NCBI RefSeq assembly: GCF_022603395.1
Contig: NZ_JAIBKA010000005.1
Location: 1 to 64,000, forward strand
Reading direction: 5' to 3'
DNA: 64,000 nucleotides
Origin: Desulfoferrobacter suflitae
GTDB lineage: Bacteria; Desulfobacterota; Syntrophobacteria; Syntrophobacterales; Syntrophobacteraceae
The stretch's first letter is position 1. Each line of letters opens with the position of its first letter. Made by a program: the position numbers and the translations under genes. Below the pieces are notes generated by a model. The model ran no database searches. It was given only the letters and a program-made list of their open reading frames with translations, and was not told the origin of the DNA. Shown one piece after another: positions 42,410-52,638 of this stretch.

Positions 42410-43885
42410 CTATAAGCTGCTCACAAATGGGATCACCGCACTTTGGATCACATCCAGTATCATCCGCGGAAATAAACCGAAGAAAACGATTACTCCAACC
42501 AAAATGATACGCGGAGTCGCAAGGGACATCGGAACATCCGGGATGTGCGCCCAGCGTTCATTCTTTTCTCCGTAGAAGGTGCTCATGACAACCCGAAGCA
42601 TGAACAGCGCGCTGACGACCAATCCGAGCACCGCAAAGATACCGCGTACCGGGTAAGTCTGAACCGCCGAGATGAACACCAGCAACTCTGCCCAGAAGCT
42701 CGCCATGCACGGCACCCCAATTCCGGCAAAGGCCGCAATAATGAAAAAGGCCGAAGCCACCGGCATGGTCTTGGACAGTCCCCCAAGATCTGGGATCATC
42801 TTGGTGTGCGTCTTATCATAAATGTAGCCGACCGCGGAGAAGAACAAGGCCGTCATGACGCCGTGCGCAAACATTTGAAAAACCGCACCGTTGATTCCAT
42901 TGACCGTCATGGTGGACAACCCGAGCCCCACGATCCCCATGTGCGATACGCTGGAATAGCCGATGACATACTTGAGATCCGTTTGCGCCAGCCCGACGAA
43001 GGCGCCGTAGACAATGCCGACCGTTGCCAGCAGCGCCATGAGATCCGCCCAGTAGACCAGGCCCTCCGGACACAAGGTCATACCCAGCCGAAGAATACCG
43101 TAGGCCCCAAGCTTCATCAGCACCCCGGCGTGGATCATGCTGACCGCCGTGGGAGCGGCAACGTGGCCCACCGGAGACCATGTGTGGAACGGCCAGACGC
43201 CTGCCAGCACGCCAAACCCGAGGTACAACATGAGGAAGGCGATGTTTTGCACCTGCGGGGAAAAGCCGCCGCGGGCCAGTTCAAACAAGTCAAAGGTGTG
43301 TGCGCCGCCTTCGGCCCACAGATAGATGATGCCCGGCAAGATGAGCACACTCCCGGCAAGGAGATACAGGGTCAGCTTCATGCCGCCGTATTCTTTGCGG
43401 GTACCGCCCCAAATGGCAATCAGGGGATACATGGGAAAGAGCGAGACATCGTACCAGACGAATATCCAGAAGAGATCCATCGACATGAAAACGCCGTATA
43501 CGCCGGCAACCAGGAGGAAGGTGAAAGCAAAAAATTCCTTCACCCGATTTTCCAGCTCCCACATGGTCAGCACACCGGTGAACAGCACTACCGCCGTCAG
43601 CAGGAGCATAGGCAAATTGATGCCGTCCACTCCCATGAACCAGTAAATGCCGAGACTCTTCACCCACAGCGTACGTTCCACAAACTGCAGCCCACCCTTT
43701 TCCACATCGTAGGCATGGTACAGCCACAGACAAAGAATCAGGCCGATTCCGGAAAATACCAGGCTCACTTGCTTGACAAGTTTATCGCGCCCGTCCGGAA
43801 TGAACATGATGACTATAAGTCCCAGTACAGTCGACATCAAAATCGCCGTAAGGATTGGAAAGTGCGCCATTTCCATGGAAGTCAT
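42410..43885 (-). CDS. nuoM: NADH-quinone oxidoreductase subunit M
   Basis: A 491-residue antiporter-like proton-pumping subunit. It has the typical VDGINLPMLLLTAVVLFTG and FHTWSPVGHVAAPTAVSMI lysine/histidine channel regions and many membrane helices. It lies 62 bp after nuoL. Confidence 0.94.
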   Translation of the reverse strand: MTSMEMAHFPILTAILMSTVLGLIVIMFIPDGRDKLVKQVSLVFSGIGLILCLWLYHAYDVEKGGLQFVERTLWVKSLGIYWFMGVDGINLPMLLLTAVVLFTGVLTMWELENRVKEFFAFTFLLVAGVYGVFMSMDLFWIFVWYDVSLFPMYPLIAIWGGTRKEYGGMKLTLYLLAGSVLILPGIIYLWAEGGAHTFDLFELARGGFSPQVQNIAFLMLYLGFGVLAGVWPFHTWSPVGHVAAPTAVSMIHAGVLMKLGAYGILRLGMTLCPEGLVYWADLMALLATVGIVYGAFVGLAQTDLKYVIGYSSVSHMGIVGLGLSTMTVNGINGAVFQMFAHGVMTALFFSAVGYIYDKTHTKMIPDLGGLSKTMPVASAFFIIAAFAGIGVPCMASFWAELLVFISAVQTYPVRGIFAVLGLVVSALFMLRVVMSTFYGEKNERWAHIPDVPMSLATPRIILVGVIVFFGLFPRMILDVIQSAVIPFVSSL

Positions 43886-43947
43886 AAGCTAGTCCGTCCG
43901 CTCTTGAAAAAGGTTATTCCTGTATCGCCCCAACCAACACTCTCTCA

Positions 43948-45945
43948 TCAAACCACGAAGTACAAGACCACCAGACCAACCGCCGCAACCATCACCAGCA
44001 GGTTGTACTGCAGCATACCCGACTGCAGAAAGCTGAACAACCGGCCGCTTCCAATGGTGAACAGACAGAATCCGTCGATGCCGCCATCGATCACTCGTCG
44101 GTCGTTTCGCGTGAACACATTCGTCAAACCGCCGTAAATGGCCCGATCCAGGAATCTTCTCAGAAAACGGTCGATATACCAGCGGTTGGCAAAGAGCGCT
44201 TGCGTCTTCGGCAGTCGGGCAAGAAATCCCTCCTGGCTGGCGCCCTTGCGGCCAAACTCGTAATACGCCCAGGCAATACCGGCAAGGCCCATGCTCACGG
44301 CCGCGATGAGCAGTGCGTAGTGACCGGCTCCGTGTCCCCCCTCGCCGCCATGGGCGTCGGCAGCATGGCCGAGCAGGAACCCTTCCAGCGAGTGCTGGAA
44401 GAAACCGAGCACCAGCGTGATGGTAGTGAGGATAATGAGCGGCCAGGCCATATACCAAAACACGTTGCCATGACCTTCCTCATGCCCGTGTGAAGACCCG
44501 TGGCCGTGCGCCGCCCCGTGTCCTGCCGCAGCCTCTTCATGATCAATCTGGATCTTGTCGTCCTTTTCCTGATGATAGTGTACCGCGTCATGAGGCATGG
44601 TCGCGTCCACCTTTTTCGGGAAAAGAATCATGAAGATCAAGCGGAACGAGTAGTAGGCCGTCATCAACGCTCCCAGCAGCCCGGCCAGGAGCCAGATCTT
44701 GTTAGGGTACGCGGCAAGGACCCCCATAATGGCTTCCTTGCTGAAAAAGCCGGAGAAAGGAAAAACCCCCGACAGGGCCAAAGCCCCTACGGTCATACAG
44801 ACCATGGGAATCTTGAGGCTGCGCCCGCCCCCCTTGCCAATATCCCGCATGTCGTTGCTGTGATATTCATGGATGAAAACGCCGGAGCAAAGGAACAGCA
44901 GCGCCTTGAAGCCGGCATGGGTGGTCAGATGGAACACGCCCGCGAAGTAGCCGCCGGCCGCCAGTCCCATCACCATAAAACCGAGCTGGCTCACGGTGGA
45001 ATAGGCCCACACCTGCTTAATGTCGTATGTCGCCATGGCCATGGTGGAAGAAAGCAGCATGGTGATCGTCCCGATGGCCAAGGCAATGGCCATGGCGGTA
45101 GGCGACGCGGCAAAAAACGGGAAAATCCTGCTGAACATGTAGACACCCGCCGCCACCATGGTGGCTGAGTGCAACAGCGCACTGACCGGTGTGGGCCCCT
45201 CCATGGCATCGGGCAACCAGGTGAGCAGCGGAAACTGCGCACTCTTGCCAATAACACCGCAAAAGATCAAGAGCGCCGATGCAGTGATCAGGTAGCTTGG
45301 AATCGCCTGTGCCTGTGCCGCCTCATTCATGGCAACAATTCCCAGGTCACCGAAGCCGAGCACGAGGAGAATGAGGCCTAGGAAAAACCCTATGTCACCG
45401 AGCCGCGTCATGACGAAAGCCTTCTTGCCCGCCTGTCCGGCACTCCACTTTTCGTAGTAGAAACCGATCAGCAGATACGAGGCCAGTCCAACCAGCTCCC
45501 AGAAGATGTAGAGCTGCAGCATCCCCGGTGCGATGACCATATCCATCATCGCCCAGGCAAACAGCGACTGGAATGCGTAATACCTGCTGAAGCCGGGATC
45601 GCCGGCCATGTAGCCGAGCGAATACACCTGCACGAGGAAGCTTATGACGGCTACAATGAGCAGCATCAAAAGGCTGAGAGGGTCAAACAGGTAGCCGAAA
45701 GGAATGATGATGTCATCGGCGATGAGCCAGGCCGTCCTGTATTCGACCGGTTCTCCCACATGCACCAGTTTGATCAGCAGGTAAAGGGCACAGATAAGAG
45801 ATGTGCTGACGGCACCAATGGAGATATAACTGGAGAGCTGCGGTTTGTGACGTGTGAAGATCAGGATGACCGCCATGGACAGGAACGGCAACCACGTGCA
45901 GAGCACCGCTGCAAGCAAAACCGGATCTTTAAAAAGCCAACTCAT
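43948..45945 (-). CDS. nuoL: NADH-quinone oxidoreductase subunit L
   Basis: A 665-residue subunit, full length, with the long C-terminal lateral helix. Motifs include SYLLIGFYYEKWSAGQAGKKAF and LTWLPDAMEGPTPVSALLHSATMV. A histidine-rich loop (HGAAHGHGSSHGHEEGHG) between late helices is unusual and could bind metal. It starts 6 bp after nuoK. Confidence 0.94.
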   Translation of the reverse strand: MSWLFKDPVLLAAVLCTWLPFLSMAVILIFTRHKPQLSSYISIGAVSTSLICALYLLIKLVHVGEPVEYRTAWLIADDIIIPFGYLFDPLSLLMLLIVAVISFLVQVYSLGYMAGDPGFSRYYAFQSLFAWAMMDMVIAPGMLQLYIFWELVGLASYLLIGFYYEKWSAGQAGKKAFVMTRLGDIGFFLGLILLVLGFGDLGIVAMNEAAQAQAIPSYLITASALLIFCGVIGKSAQFPLLTWLPDAMEGPTPVSALLHSATMVAAGVYMFSRIFPFFAASPTAMAIALAIGTITMLLSSTMAMATYDIKQVWAYSTVSQLGFMVMGLAAGGYFAGVFHLTTHAGFKALLFLCSGVFIHEYHSNDMRDIGKGGGRSLKIPMVCMTVGALALSGVFPFSGFFSKEAIMGVLAAYPNKIWLLAGLLGALMTAYYSFRLIFMILFPKKVDATMPHDAVHYHQEKDDKIQIDHEEAAAGHGAAHGHGSSHGHEEGHGNVFWYMAWPLIILTTITLVLGFFQHSLEGFLLGHAADAHGGEGGHGAGHYALLIAAVSMGLAGIAWAYYEFGRKGASQEGFLARLPKTQALFANRWYIDRFLRRFLDRAIYGGLTNVFTRNDRRVIDGGIDGFCLFTIGSGRLFSFLQSGMLQYNLLVMVAAVGLVVLYFVV

Positions 45946-45951
45946 GTCTCG

Positions 45952-46260
45952 TTATCCCCTCATTTGCTGTGCGCGTTCGACGTTGATGGACCTGAACTTT
46001 CGGAACAGGGCCAGAATGATACTCAGCCCGATGGCAGCCTCCGCCGCCGCCAAACCCATGACAAACAGCGTTATGATTTGCCCTACCGCGGGCTCGGGAG
46101 CCAAAAACCGATTAAACGCCATGAAGTTGATGTTGGCCCCGTTGAGCATGAGCTCTATGGAGATGAGCATTCCGATCAGGTTGCGGCGCTGTAACACCCC
46201 AAGCAGGCCAAGACCAAACAGTAATGCAGCAATAATCAAATAGGTGCTCAATGTGTTCAC
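45952..46260 (-). CDS. nuoK: NADH-quinone oxidoreductase subunit K
   Basis: A 102-residue three-helix subunit. The GTG start at 46260 is chosen: GGAGG lies 8 nt upstream and GTGA overlaps the nuoJ stop. Visible: LISIELMLNGANINFMAF with the conserved membrane glutamate, and AAAEAAIGLSIILALF. Confidence 0.92.
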   Translation of the reverse strand: MNTLSTYLIIAALLFGLGLLGVLQRRNLIGMLISIELMLNGANINFMAFNRFLAPEPAVGQIITLFVMGLAAAEAAIGLSIILALFRKFRSINVERAQQMRG

Positions 46261-46778
46261 GAGGTCAACCTCCGACTGAATCCGGCCGTTACAATTGCTC
46301 CCAGAATCGCTACCAGCAACACCAGCGAAATGACTTCGAAGACCAGGTCGTAGCGCGTCAGCAGCAATTCCCCGATGGTGGCAACCGACCAATCGGTGCC
46401 GCGTTCGGCCGCAGGCTTCCACGCGGTGCGCAGGCTCACACCGATAAGCGCGATTGCAAACAGGCAGCTGGCCATAGCCGCCAGCAGCACCTTGGGCAAT
46501 TTGCGCTGGGGAACTTCCAGGTGCAGCGGTCGTGACAGCATGATGGCGAAGACGATCGCAACGCAGATGGCTCCCACATAGATAAGCAGCTGCATCAACC
46601 CGATAAACATGCTCCCGAGAAACACATACAATCCGGCAACCCCGGTGAGAGCCAAGACCAATCCGAGCACATTGTAGACAATGTTCCTCGGAAACACTGC
46701 GATGACCGCCCCTGCAAGGGTGAGCCCTACGACGATCCAGAAGGCTGCCTGTGCCATTGCTTCAGTCATAAAATTCAT
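46257..46778 (-). CDS. nuoJ: NADH-quinone oxidoreductase subunit J
   Basis: A 173-residue five-helix membrane subunit (IGLMQLLIYVGAICVAIVFAIML is the conserved helix 3). Its stop overlaps the nuoK GTG start, and its start overlaps the nuoI stop by 4 bp. Confidence 0.92.
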   Translation of the reverse strand: MNFMTEAMAQAAFWIVVGLTLAGAVIAVFPRNIVYNVLGLVLALTGVAGLYVFLGSMFIGLMQLLIYVGAICVAIVFAIMLSRPLHLEVPQRKLPKVLLAAMASCLFAIALIGVSLRTAWKPAAERGTDWSVATIGELLLTRYDLVFEVISLVLLVAILGAIVTAGFSRRLTS

Positions 46779-47215
46779 GTCCGCCTTTCCTCCAACCTTG
46801 CCATCAAGTCATAGACCCCGTCCCACCTGGATTCTTCCTCCAACTGGTATTCCGTGGAGTACTTGAGAGTCTGGGTGGGGCAGCACTCCACGCACAGCCC
46901 ACAAAGGCTGCAGCGGGTGAAATCGATCATGTAATGAGTGGCCACCTTGGGCGCCCTGGCATGATCCTTGACTCCCTGCACCTTGATAACGCCGCTTGGA
47001 CAGGTGCGCTGACAGGTCCCGCAGGCGATGCATCGATGCGTTCCGATTTCCGGAAACACCTTGAACTCGATGTGTCCTCGATAAGCTGGAGAGAGAGTCA
47101 GTTGTTTGCGAGGATATTGTACAGTGACGACGGGCCTTACCAATCGTCGAACTGTGACCCGCATTCCCTCGACCAGGCTCCAGCCACCCTCGATAATCTC
47201 TTTCCAATAGCTCAT
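46775..47215 (-). CDS. nuoI: NADH-quinone oxidoreductase subunit I
   Basis: A 146-residue ferredoxin subunit with two 4Fe-4S motifs (CIACGTCQRTCPSG and CSLCGLCVECCPT), clusters N6a and N6b. An N-terminal amphipathic helix is as expected. It overlaps nuoJ by 4 bp. Confidence 0.94.
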   Translation of the reverse strand: MSYWKEIIEGGWSLVEGMRVTVRRLVRPVVTVQYPRKQLTLSPAYRGHIEFKVFPEIGTHRCIACGTCQRTCPSGVIKVQGVKDHARAPKVATHYMIDFTRCSLCGLCVECCPTQTLKYSTEYQLEEESRWDGVYDLMARLEERRT

Positions 47216-47236
47216 AGTCTCTCTTCCACCATACCC

Positions 47237-48217
47237 TTATATGAACTTCAATACAGCCGCCGTCACGATCAGATTCAGCAGACTCAATGGCAGCATCACC
47301 TTCCAGGAAAAGTTCATCAACTGGTCAAAGCGAACGCGAGGAAAAGTCCAGCGCACCCACATGATGACAAACAGCAGTATGTAGACCTTGAGCAGAAACC
47401 ACACTATTCCCGGAAGCCCAAAGCTAAAGCCGAACGGTCCGTGCCACCCGCCGAAAAACAGCGCCGTCGCAACCGCGCTGACGATGAACATGTTGGTATA
47501 TTCCGCCAGAAAGAACAGTCCGAAGCGCATGCCGCTGTATTCCGTGTGGAACCCGGCGATCAGTTCCGACTCGGCTTCGGGGATATCGAAAGGGGCCCGG
47601 TTCGTTTCGGCGGTGGCACAAATCAGAAAAATCAGCCCGGCAACAGGCTGCAGGAAGATAAACCAGACCCTGCACTGCGCCGCGACAATCTCTGAGAACC
47701 TTAACGATTGGGTCATCAGCGCCACGCTTAAAACCGCCAGCAGCAGCGGAATTTCGTAGGCTACATTTTGCGCGACCGAGCGAATCGCCCCGAGCAGGGC
47801 GTACTTATTGTTGGCCGCCCAGCCGCCGGCAAGGATCGCCAGAACACTCAGGGTGGAAAAGGCGAATATCAGCAGCACACCCAGGTTCATGTCGCGAATC
47901 ACCAGGTTTTCGTCGAAGGGAAGCACCAGGAAGGCCACCAAAACGGGCATGAAAACAAGAACCGGAGCAATGACAAAGAGCTTCCAGTCGGCACTCAAGG
48001 GGGTGATCAATTCCTTGCCCACCAGCTTGATACCATCGGCAATTGTCTGCAAAATCCCATGCGGGCCTACTTCCATGGGTCCGTAACGCAATTGAATGTG
48101 ACCCGCCACCTTGCGCTCGAGCCAAACCAGAAACAGCGCATTGAGCTGGGAAAATGCCAGCACAATGATCAGGCCAACAATTATTCGAATCCAATCCGAA
48201 GCCATTTCACTTCCCAT
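47237..48217 (-). CDS. nuoH: NADH-quinone oxidoreductase subunit H
   Basis: A 326-residue membrane subunit forming part of the quinone site. The start MGSEMASDW at 48217 has GGAG 10 nt upstream; an upstream ATG at 48256 is also open. Motifs: [23 protein letters not shown] and [26 protein letters not shown]. Confidence 0.92.
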   Translation of the reverse strand: MGSEMASDWIRIIVGLIIVLAFSQLNALFLVWLERKVAGHIQLRYGPMEVGPHGILQTIADGIKLVGKELITPLSADWKLFVIAPVLVFMPVLVAFLVLPFDENLVIRDMNLGVLLIFAFSTLSVLAILAGGWAANNKYALLGAIRSVAQNVAYEIPLLLAVLSVALMTQSLRFSEIVAAQCRVWFIFLQPVAGLIFLICATAETNRAPFDIPEAESELIAGFHTEYSGMRFGLFFLAEYTNMFIVSAVATALFFGGWHGPFGFSFGLPGIVWFLLKVYILLFVIMWVRWTFPRVRFDQLMNFSWKVMLPLSLLNLIVTAAVLKFI

Positions 48218-48300
48218 CTTCTTTGCTCTCCTTCGGCGGGATACGGCAATCCGCAATCAGTTCCCACCCAACAAACACGGCCAGCTGGTTGCAGAACAGA

Positions 48301-49422
48301 CTAGCGATCGATTTCCGGAATGACCACATCGATGCTTCCGAGGATGGAAATAGCATCGGCGACCAGAGTTCCGCGAAACACCTCGGTCAAAACTTGAAGA
48401 TTTCCAAAACTCGGCACGCGGATGTGACATCGATACGGATACGGGCTGCCGTCGCTCACCAGGTAATACGCAGTCAGTCCGCGGGCGCTCTCGAAAGCAA
48501 AATAGATCTCACCCCGGGGAGGCTTCACTTTAAAAGGAGCCACTTCATTGATGTGGGGGCCTTCGGGAAGCTGATCAAGCGCCTGCTCGATGATGCGGCA
48601 GCTTTGTTCCATCTCTTCCAGGCGGACATTGTAGCGATCGAGGGCGTCCCCTTTGGTACCCGTGGGTATCACAAAATCAAACCGATCATACACTTCGTAG
48701 GGCTCACTCTTGCGCACATCAAAGGGAATCCCGCAGGCTCGCAGGTTGGGGCCGACCACTCCGTATTGGCGCGCCAGCTCAGGCGTGATCACGCCAACGT
48801 CGCGGGTACGATGGATAAAAATGACATTCTTGGTAACGAGATTATGATAGTCCGTCCAGCGGCTGCGCAATCGCTCGATGAATGCCCTGGTCATGCTGAT
48901 GAATTCCCCATCCAGGTCACGATTGACACCGCCGAAACGGCAATAGGAATAGGTAAGGCGAGACCCGGTAACCCTGTCCAGAATATCCAGGATGTTTTCC
49001 CGATCATCAAAGCAATACAGGAAGGGCGTAAACCCACCCAGATCCATGATGTAGGTTCCGAACCACAAAAGGTGGCTGGATATGCGGTTCAGTTCAGCGC
49101 AGATGACCCGGATGTACTTGGCTCTCTCCGGGACTTCCACTCCGGCGAATCGTTCCACCGCCAGCACAAATCCGTGGTTGTAGAGAAGCCCCGAAAGGTA
49201 ATCCATGCGACTGCTGTTCGGCATGAACTGCTTATAGGTCCGGTTCTCGGCCATTTTTTCGTGGCCGCGGTGTCCATATCCGATGACCGGATCCGCTTTT
49301 ATGATGAACTCGCCATCGAGATCCAACAGAACCCTGAGGACACCATGCGTGCTAGGATGTTGCGGTCCAAGGTTGAGGGTATAAATCTGTTCGACAACCG
49401 GTTCTTGAAATTGCTCAGCCAT
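48301..49422 (-). CDS. nuoD: NADH-quinone oxidoreductase subunit D
   Basis: A 373-residue 49-kDa-type subunit, start ATG 49422 overlapping the nuoC stop (ATGGCTGA). Motifs include LNLGPQHPSTHGVLRVLLDLDGE and the quinone-site region GYGHRGHEKMAENRTY. Normal length. Confidence 0.94.
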   Translation of the reverse strand: MAEQFQEPVVEQIYTLNLGPQHPSTHGVLRVLLDLDGEFIIKADPVIGYGHRGHEKMAENRTYKQFMPNSSRMDYLSGLLYNHGFVLAVERFAGVEVPERAKYIRVICAELNRISSHLLWFGTYIMDLGGFTPFLYCFDDRENILDILDRVTGSRLTYSYCRFGGVNRDLDGEFISMTRAFIERLRSRWTDYHNLVTKNVIFIHRTRDVGVITPELARQYGVVGPNLRACGIPFDVRKSEPYEVYDRFDFVIPTGTKGDALDRYNVRLEEMEQSCRIIEQALDQLPEGPHINEVAPFKVKPPRGEIYFAFESARGLTAYYLVSDGSPYPYRCHIRVPSFGNLQVLTEVFRGTLVADAISILGSIDVVIPEIDR

Positions 49423-49888
49423 AGATCTCATCCCGTTTGTGATATGCGTAAACCTTGCCAAAAGTCTTTCTCAACGGGTAGCAGTCAGCGTCTTCGGGCA
49501 TCAGCAAAGGCCGCATATCGGGACTGCCGACAAACTCAATCCCGAAAAAGTCGTGCACTTCTCTCTCCTGCCATAGCGCCGAAGGGAAAATGTCGCTGAC
49601 GGTAGCGGGTGATTGATCGTGTCCGCAAAGTACGCGAACGGCAACCCGGGCTCGCGGTTCATAGCAGTTCAAATGATAGACCAGTTCGAAGGTGTCCTCG
49701 AAATCAAGGGCCGTGATCGATTCCAGGTAATACCCCGCGGTATCACACTCTTTCATCGCATCCCGCAGCTTGGCCAGCGGCACCTGGGCAGAAAACAGCA
49801 CCCCCGCCTGACAGGACTCGTCTCTACAGACATCATCCGCCGGGAGCATCGCCTGCAGCTTTTGCGTTATCGTCTCCCTGTTGCTCAT
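49415..49888 (-). CDS. nuoC: NADH-quinone oxidoreductase subunit C
   Basis: A 157-residue 30-kDa-type subunit with the signature WQEREVHDFFGIEFVGSPDMR. It is separate from nuoD, not fused. It overlaps nuoD by 8 bp. Confidence 0.93.
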   Translation of the reverse strand: MSNRETITQKLQAMLPADDVCRDESCQAGVLFSAQVPLAKLRDAMKECDTAGYYLESITALDFEDTFELVYHLNCYEPRARVAVRVLCGHDQSPATVSDIFPSALWQEREVHDFFGIEFVGSPDMRPLLMPEDADCYPLRKTFGKVYAYHKRDEIYG

Positions 49889-49890
49889 GA

Positions 49891-50406
49891 TCAGCCTCTT
49901 CCTCCCATACGTCGGAATCGTCGCAGGTAGTTGCGGTGTTCTCCACCGGTGATCTTATCCTCCAGAGCCAAAATGCCCTGGATCAATCCTTCCGGCCGAG
50001 GCGGGCAGCCCGGAACGGTTATGTCCACCGGCACGATCAAATGGGCACCCGGCACTATGGCATACTGTCCGTCATATTCGAAGGGTCCGCCGGATATGGC
50101 ACAGTTTCCCATGGCGATGCACCATTTGGGATTGGGCATTTGCTCCCACAACATCTGGATGGCGGGGGCCATCTTCTTGGAAATGGTTCCGGCTACAATC
50201 ATCACGTCGGATTGCCTTGGCGACGGCCTGAATACACCTGCTCCAAACCTGTCCAGATCAAATCTTGAGGCACCCGCAGCCATCATCTCAATGGCACAGC
50301 ACGCCAAACCAAAAGTCATTGGCCAGAGCGAATTGGCCCGTGCCAGATTTAAGATGTCTTCCAGGAGAGCAAATTTTATAACCGGTTCTACTCTTTGACT
50401 TTCCAC
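49891..50406 (-). CDS. nuoB: NADH-quinone oxidoreductase subunit B
   Basis: A 171-residue PSST-type subunit that binds cluster N2. Cysteines appear in [12 protein letters not shown] and later CAISGGPF / [12 protein letters not shown]. The GTG start at 50406 overlaps the end of nuoA by 19 bp. Confidence 0.94.
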   Translation of the reverse strand: MESQRVEPVIKFALLEDILNLARANSLWPMTFGLACCAIEMMAAGASRFDLDRFGAGVFRPSPRQSDVMIVAGTISKKMAPAIQMLWEQMPNPKWCIAMGNCAISGGPFEYDGQYAIVPGAHLIVPVDITVPGCPPRPEGLIQGILALEDKITGGEHRNYLRRFRRMGGRG

Positions 50407-50768
50407 TCAAACACTCCTTTGCGCCAGGCGTACACAATGGCCAGCGACAAAATGCCCACAAAAATCACCACTTCCACAAAGTCCCTGACGGCAAACTTGC
50501 CGTACGCCAAAGCCACGGGGAAAAGGTAGAGGACATCCACGTCGAAAGCTAGAAATATCAAAGCATAGATGTAGTATGCGGCGGTGAACTGCATCCAGGC
50601 ACTGCCGATGGTGTGCATTCCGCTTTCATAAGTTTCGTCGCGCTGTGCTCCAGTGCTCCGTCGAACGATCAGTCTGGAAATGATCAAAGGAACCACAGCA
50701 AAGATCACTCCTACCAGCAGGTAGAGCGCAATCGCCAAAAAATCCGTCATCAATTCTCTGGGCAGCAT
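50388..50768 (-). CDS. nuoA: NADH-quinone oxidoreductase subunit A
   Basis: A 126-residue three-helix subunit. The start [10 protein letters not shown] has GGAG 6 nt upstream. Conserved: [12 protein letters not shown] and [17 protein letters not shown]. Confidence 0.93.
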   Translation of the reverse strand: MLPRELMTDFLAIALYLLVGVIFAVVPLIISRLIVRRSTGAQRDETYESGMHTIGSAWMQFTAAYYIYALIFLAFDVDVLYLFPVALAYGKFAVRDFVEVVIFVGILSLAIVYAWRKGVFEWKVKE

Positions 50769-50783
50769 CCCAATCTCCGCTCG

Positions 50784-52637
50784 TTATTCGATGTAGATGG
50801 CGCCAAACTTACAATTCTCTATACATATGCCGCAGCGCACGCACAACTCTTCATCGATGCAGTGGCATTCCTTCTTTGCTCCTATAATGGCCCCTTCCGG
50901 GCAGCGCAGCCGGCACAGCCCGCAACCGGTGCATTTTTCCGTATCGATTTCGTAAGTCAGCAGAGGCTTGCACACTTTGGCGGGGCAACGTTTTTCCAGC
51001 ACATGCGCGTCGTATTCATCGCGGAAGTAGCGCAGCGTGCTGGCAACCGGGTTGGGAGCACTCTTGCCCAACCCACACAAGGCGGCCTCCTGAATCGTGT
51101 CACACAGCTCTTCCAGGTGCTCGATGTCCCCGGGCTCGGCCTTGCCCTCGCACATATTGCTGACAATCTCGTGCATTCGCTTCACGCCCACCCGGCAAGG
51201 AACACACTTGCCACAGGATTCCTGCACCAGAAAATTGAGAAAGTAGCGGGCGACATCCACCATGCAGGTGTCCTCATCCATGACGATCATGCCCCCGGAC
51301 CCCATCATGGAGCCCGCTTTTTTCAACTGCTCGAAGTCAACGGCAAGATCGATCAGCTCTTCGGGAACACAGCCGCCCGAAGGGCCACCGGTCTGCACCG
51401 CTTTGAAGCGCTTGCCGCCCGGTATGCCCCCGCCGATATCATAGACAATCTTGCGCAGAGGCGTCCCCATGGCCACTTCCACCAGCCCGGTGTTGTTGAT
51501 CTTGCCGACCACGGAAAAGATTTTGGTTCCTTTGCTCCGCTCGGTTCCTATGGACGCGAACCATTGGCCGCCTTGATTGACAATCAGGGGAACGCTCGCC
51601 CAGCTCTCGACGTTATTCAGATTGCTGGGCCGATTCCACAATCCCTTCTCTACCGTATGGATGTGCTTCCCGCGGGGCTCCCCCAGTTTGCCTTCAAGGG
51701 ATGCCATCAGTGCTGTGGATTCACCGCAAATAAACGCGCCGGCACCCCGGTTGACAAACATATCCAGGCAAAACTCGGTCCCCAGAATATTATCTCCCAG
51801 CAGGCCGTATTCGCGCGCCTGATCCAAAGCCCGGTTCGCGTGCTTGACCGCAAGAGGATACTCATAGCGGCAGTAGAGGTATCCTTCGCGCGCGCCGATC
51901 GCATAGGCGCCGATGATCATACCCTCGATGACCTGATGCGGCGTGCCTTCCAACAAGGCACGATCCATGTAAGCTCCCGGATCGCCTTCATCGGCATTGC
52001 AGATGACATATTTCATTTCGCCATGGGCCTTGCGGCAGGACTCCCATTTGACACCTGTGGGAAAGCCGCCGCCGCCGCGCCCCCTCAAACCTGAAATCTT
52101 CACTTCTTCGATGACCTCTTCGGGCTTCATGCCCGACAGCACCTTGGCCAGTGCCGAGTAGCCGCCGCGCGCTATGTAGTCATCTATCTCCGTCGACCAG
52201 GTGAGCCCGGTATCATTGAAAATGATTCTTTCCTGATGTGCATAGAAGGGGATATCCTTTTCCCGTACAATCTTTTCCCCGGTCTCCTCACTGACAAACA
52301 GCAGGTCGTCCACCAGGTCATCACCCAGCACCGAGCGCTCAAAGATTTCGGGCACGCGCTCCACCTTGACCCGCTCATAGAAGATATTCGCCGGCTCTAT
52401 TACGACGATGGGCCCGCGCGCGCAGAATCCGTGGCAACCGGTCTGGGTCACCATGTACTCATGCCCCACCCCCTTTTCATCCAGCAACTTTTGAAACGCT
52501 TCAATCAGGCGCTCCCCTCCGCCGGAATGACACCCGGGCCCACCACATATCCTGACTCGCTTGCGAATGGACTTTCTCTGTTCCAGGATCTGCTGACGCA
52601 GCACCTCAAGATCTTCAATGCTATTGAGCCGCTTCAT
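50784..52637 (-). CDS. nuoF: NADH-quinone oxidoreductase subunit F (with extra Fe-S domains)
   Basis: A 617-residue subunit larger than the classic NuoF. An N-terminal thioredoxin-like 2Fe-2S region (RICGGPGCHSGGG) precedes the FMN/NADH domain (GLRGRGGGGFPTGVKW, AYLIC-like NADEGDPGAYMDRALLE), the CGKCVPCRVGVKRMHE cluster, and a C-terminal 2x4Fe-4S ferredoxin (CTGCGLCRLRCPEGAI, CVRCGICIENCKFGAI). This matches HymB/NfnB-like and bifurcating subunits. It could give access to a second acceptor, but that is not shown. Confidence 0.93.
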   Translation of the reverse strand: MKRLNSIEDLEVLRQQILEQRKSIRKRVRICGGPGCHSGGGERLIEAFQKLLDEKGVGHEYMVTQTGCHGFCARGPIVVIEPANIFYERVKVERVPEIFERSVLGDDLVDDLLFVSEETGEKIVREKDIPFYAHQERIIFNDTGLTWSTEIDDYIARGGYSALAKVLSGMKPEEVIEEVKISGLRGRGGGGFPTGVKWESCRKAHGEMKYVICNADEGDPGAYMDRALLEGTPHQVIEGMIIGAYAIGAREGYLYCRYEYPLAVKHANRALDQAREYGLLGDNILGTEFCLDMFVNRGAGAFICGESTALMASLEGKLGEPRGKHIHTVEKGLWNRPSNLNNVESWASVPLIVNQGGQWFASIGTERSKGTKIFSVVGKINNTGLVEVAMGTPLRKIVYDIGGGIPGGKRFKAVQTGGPSGGCVPEELIDLAVDFEQLKKAGSMMGSGGMIVMDEDTCMVDVARYFLNFLVQESCGKCVPCRVGVKRMHEIVSNMCEGKAEPGDIEHLEELCDTIQEAALCGLGKSAPNPVASTLRYFRDEYDAHVLEKRCPAKVCKPLLTYEIDTEKCTGCGLCRLRCPEGAIIGAKKECHCIDEELCVRCGICIENCKFGAIYIE

Positions 52638-52638
52638 G

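Noticed and set aside
42545-44137. 530-codon open frame on the plus strand
   Set aside because: It is the antisense of nuoM and part of nuoL; its residue composition is polar and low quality, with no recognisable domain. The minus-strand genes are certain.
48223-49599. 458-codon open frame on the plus strand
   Set aside because: It is antisense to nuoD and nuoC.
50613-52094. 493-codon open frame on the plus strand
   Set aside because: It mirrors nuoF and nuoA on the opposite strand; no domain and no ribosome-binding site.
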